DNA from: Vibrio vulnificus NBRC 15645 = ATCC 27562
GTDB lineage: Bacteria > Pseudomonadota > Gammaproteobacteria > Enterobacterales > Vibrionaceae
DNA length: 64,000 nt
Reading direction: 5' to 3'
Assembly: GCF_002224265.1 (NCBI RefSeq)
Contig: NZ_CP012881.1
Coordinates: 1,550,001-1,614,000 of the forward strand
This document shows positions 61,729-64,000 of this stretch, piece by piece (position 1 is the stretch's first letter; each line of letters begins with the position of its first letter). Below the pieces are notes generated by a model. That model was not told the DNA's origin. It saw nothing but the letters and a program-made list of their open reading frames with translations, and made no database searches. A program made the translations under genes and the position numbers.

Positions 61729-64000
61729 ATGCAGACTTTCTCGTTCTGGGTCGAGGATCTTACGCAGTTGCAAGCGATGACCAGCGATTATCGCTGGGAC
61801 GCGCACAATACCTATTTGGTGCAGATTTTCTCCACTCAGACGGCCTCTATCACACAGGGATATGCTCGGCATCTGCTGGCGCACTTGCCGAATGTGGACA
61901 TCATTGGCCACAGTACGCAGCACACCATTTATGGCGGTGAAATTTTAACTGGCGGTTGTTTGGTGGTGATTGCGGAATTTTGTCACACCACACTGACCTC
62001 GGCAGTGGTGTCCTATTCGGGATCCGCAGACCTGGATGGTTACGATTTACGCCAAGCATTGCAATTAACCCCTACCAGCCGAGCGGTGATCAGCTTTTCT
62101 GTGCAAGTGGAGCGGCAAGATTACCCGCTTTACGGCGCGTTCAATGATGGTATCGCAACGCCAGTATGCGGCGGTTTAGCACAAAGTGCTGCTGACGGAT
62201 GTTGGGTTCTGCACCAAGACCAGCTCTACACGCAAGCGGTGGTGGCCGTGGCTTTGCACAGTGAACAGCTTAAAGTATGGACCAGCGCGTACTCAGAGTG
62301 GAACCCTGTTGGCATGTACCATGCCGTTACGGCCGCCGAAGGGCCGCGTCTCATTTCTCTTGGCAACAAGTCAGCCTACGAGGTTTACAAACGTTATTTG
62401 GCCGATGGCCATGAACTCTCGGCGAGCCATCTGCTCAATTTTCCGCTCTACCGAGAGCGAGGCAAACACAAAGAGGTGTGTGCGGTACGTGAGATCCACC
62501 ATGATGGCAGTATCTCTTTCGATAAAACCTGGTCTATCGGCGATCAGGTGCGTTTTTGCTACAACCACCCTTCGTTAACCCTAGAGCAGCTCAAACATGG
62601 TGTGGTGGAGCTGGCGCTGCATCAACCGGAAACGGTGTTTATCTACAACTGTGCGTCTCGACTCGACTTTATCGATGGTTGCCAAGAAGTGGCGCCTTTT
62701 CATCAGATCGCGATCAGTCATGGTAGCTATTGCATGGGCGAGCTTTATCATGATGGTGTCAAACAAGAACTGTTACACCACAGCTTAACTTACCTTGCAA
62801 TGCGCGAAAGTGATGAAGTAGCTGAGCTCAAACTGCCAGCGGATGAGATTGATAGTACGATTTCACCGCTGTTTTGTTTGATTCGTAATGCGATTGCCGA
62901 TCTCGATCAGGTGCAGTCCCATATGGAGTATCAACTGGAGCGGCAAACGCTGAAACTGCAAGAAAGTTATCGCCGTGACAGTCGCACTGGATTACAAAAT
63001 CGCATCGCCCTGAAAGAGTATTTGTCGGCTATTCGCGATGATGAACATTTGTTGACCTTAAAGCTGCTCAACTTCAGCCACATCAATGAAAAGTATGGTT
63101 ATCAAGTCGGTGATGAGCTGTTGCGAATGTTGTCGGTGAGCTTCTTAACTCGTCTCAGACGGCGCTTGGGCAAACAGGCGGATATGCAGTTGTACAGCAT
63201 TGGTGTTGGCGAGTGGGCATTTGTCTTTCGCGCTGAAATTTGTGGTGAGACCATCAAGCAGCAGTTTACCCGTTTTGCCGATGTGATTGAGCAGACCAAC
63301 TTCGAACCCTCGGGCTTGGAACAAGTGGATTACCTGTCGATTTCATTGTGTGGAGGCTTAGCCAGCCGGCGAGATTTCCCGCAAGCCAGTGGTGATGAAC
63401 TGCTGCTCAAAGCGATTGAGGCGCGGCGCGCTGGGGTGCGCAGCAATACCCATATTTGCAACGCCAAAGACATTCAAGTGAGTGACGAGCGACGCAAAGA
63501 GCAACTGGCTTGGCTCAGTTGCGTCAGTCGGGCGATTTTGCAGCAAAATATCGTCACTTATGCGCAGCCTCTGTTTCACGCCGACGGCACCACCCCCTAC
63601 TCACAAGAATGTTTGGTGCGAATCGTCGAAAACGACGGACGCATTATTTTGCCAGGGCAGTTTTTGCCGATTATTGCCGACACCCACCTCTATACTCGTT
63701 TGAGCCGCCATATGATTCAAAGCACCTTGAACTATATGCGAGACAGAAGCGGGATGTTTTCGATTAACCTCTCCCCGCAAGATCTGATGAGCGATAAAAC
63801 CATGCTGCTATTGGAAACGGCGATTCGTCAGCTCAATGACCCCAGACGTATCGGTTTGGAGGTGTTGGAGTCGGAGCAGATCAAAGATTATGGCCGCATG
63901 ATTGAAGTGTGCAGTCATTTCCGTCAGTTGGGGGCGCGCATTATTGTTGACGACTTTGGTTCGGGTTATTCCAACATCGACGAAATTATTAAGCTTGAGC
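61729..64000 (+). CDS. FIST-GGDEF-EAL protein, cut by the right edge
   Basis: Open frame to the window end, 757 codons visible. Start uncertain: ATG 61729 (MQTFSFWVEDL) or an upstream TTG at 61696; the in-frame stop is at 61666. Residues about 1-375 form FIST N and C sensory domains (YLVQIFSTQTASITQGY, IIGHSTQHTIYGGEILTG, RLISLGNKSAYEVYKRYL, FIYNCASRLDF). A coiled segment leads to a GGDEF domain with degenerate GVGEW (492-496), so it is unlikely to make c-di-GMP. The EAL domain has E627-C-L, LEVLESEQI and VDDFGSGYSN, so phosphodiesterase activity is possible. FIST domains bind small ligands such as amino acids. It follows the yigB operon by 130 bases. Confidence 0.85.
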   Translation, partial: MQTFSFWVEDLTQLQAMTSDYRWDAHNTYLVQIFSTQTASITQGYARHLLAHLPNVDIIGHSTQHTIYGGEILTGGCLVVIAEFCHTTLTSAVVSYSGSADLDGYDLRQALQLTPTSRAVISFSVQVERQDYPLYGAFNDGIATPVCGGLAQSAADGCWVLHQDQLYTQAVVAVALHSEQLKVWTSAYSEWNPVGMYHAVTAAEGPRLISLGNKSAYEVYKRYLADGHELSASHLLNFPLYRERGKHKEVCAVREIHHDGSISFDKTWSIGDQVRFCYNHPSLTLEQLKHGVVELALHQPETVFIYNCASRLDFIDGCQEVAPFHQIAISHGSYCMGELYHDGVKQELLHHSLTYLAMRESDEVAELKLPADEIDSTISPLFCLIRNAIADLDQVQSHMEYQLERQTLKLQESYRRDSRTGLQNRIALKEYLSAIRDDEHLLTLKLLNFSHINEKYGYQVGDELLRMLSVSFLTRLRRRLGKQADMQLYSIGVGEWAFVFRAEICGETIKQQFTRFADVIEQTNFEPSGLEQVDYLSISLCGGLASRRDFPQASGDELLLKAIEARRAGVRSNTHICNAKDIQVSDERRKEQLAWLSCVSRAILQQNIVTYAQPLFHADGTTPYSQECLVRIVENDGRIILPGQFLPIIADTHLYTRLSRHMIQSTLNYMRDRSGMFSINLSPQDLMSDKTMLLLETAIRQLNDPRRIGLEVLESEQIKDYGRMIEVCSHFRQLGARIIVDDFGSGYSNIDEIIKLE

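Overview
The window reads as an ordinary chromosomal segment of a marine gammaproteobacterium, most probably a Vibrio (V. vulnificus or V. parahaemolyticus-like). This rests on protein signatures (VexRAB-type efflux, UspB, class I CyaA, AsnC, Rep, RsmJ/RlmJ) and on gene neighbourhoods such as cyaA/cyaY/lptM/lysA/dapF/xerC. No database search was run. Both ends are cut inside genes: ilvC on the left and a FIST-GGDEF-EAL protein on the right.

Left part (1-16,200): the ilvC end, ubiK, a vexR-vexA-vexB RND efflux operon with a perfect palindrome at its promoter, rep helicase, a periplasmic cytochrome c5, and a tRNA operon Arg(CCG)-His-Pro-His-Pro. The operon is followed by a decayed tRNA-Pro copy and about 750 bases without genes. 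Next comes a peptide ABC transporter (fused double ATPase, binding protein, two permeases) with a hairpin between the binding-protein and permease genes.

Middle (16,200-27,700): a SPOR-like envelope protein, then the most unusual locus. A transmembrane Ser/Thr kinase, a secreted protein, an ECF-type sigma factor and a second exported protein form one tight minus-strand operon. Beside it lie a paralogous lipoprotein and an outer-membrane-barrel-like protein. The sigma factor carries Asn-Ser-Thr-Thr where acidic residues normally contact core polymerase, the hallmark of sigma factors activated by kinase phosphorylation (EcfP/PknT of V. parahaemolyticus). A coiled-coil membrane protein and a response regulator follow.

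27,700-33,300 is a complete gluconate/Entner-Doudoroff module: GntR, Edd, GntK, a GntP-family permease and Eda. Three GntR-type operators are visible, two of them overlapping between the divergent gntK and gntP genes. An AT-rich AlbA_2/HATPase gene with an internal 21-bp repeat is inserted between eda and gor, flanked by near-duplicate terminators.

Right part (35,500-64,000): gor, rlmJ, prlC, asnC, a large periplasmic-sensing GGDEF-EAL protein, rsmJ, a small Cys-motif protein, an EamA transporter, a stress/iron group (uspA, ftnA, uspB), a YhiN-type flavoprotein, the hemCDXY operon, divergent cyaA with a candidate CRP site, cyaY, and the lptM-lysA-dapF-DUF484-xerC-yigB series. It ends in the truncated FIST-GGDEF-EAL gene. 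No IS element, prophage, CRISPR array or rRNA was found.
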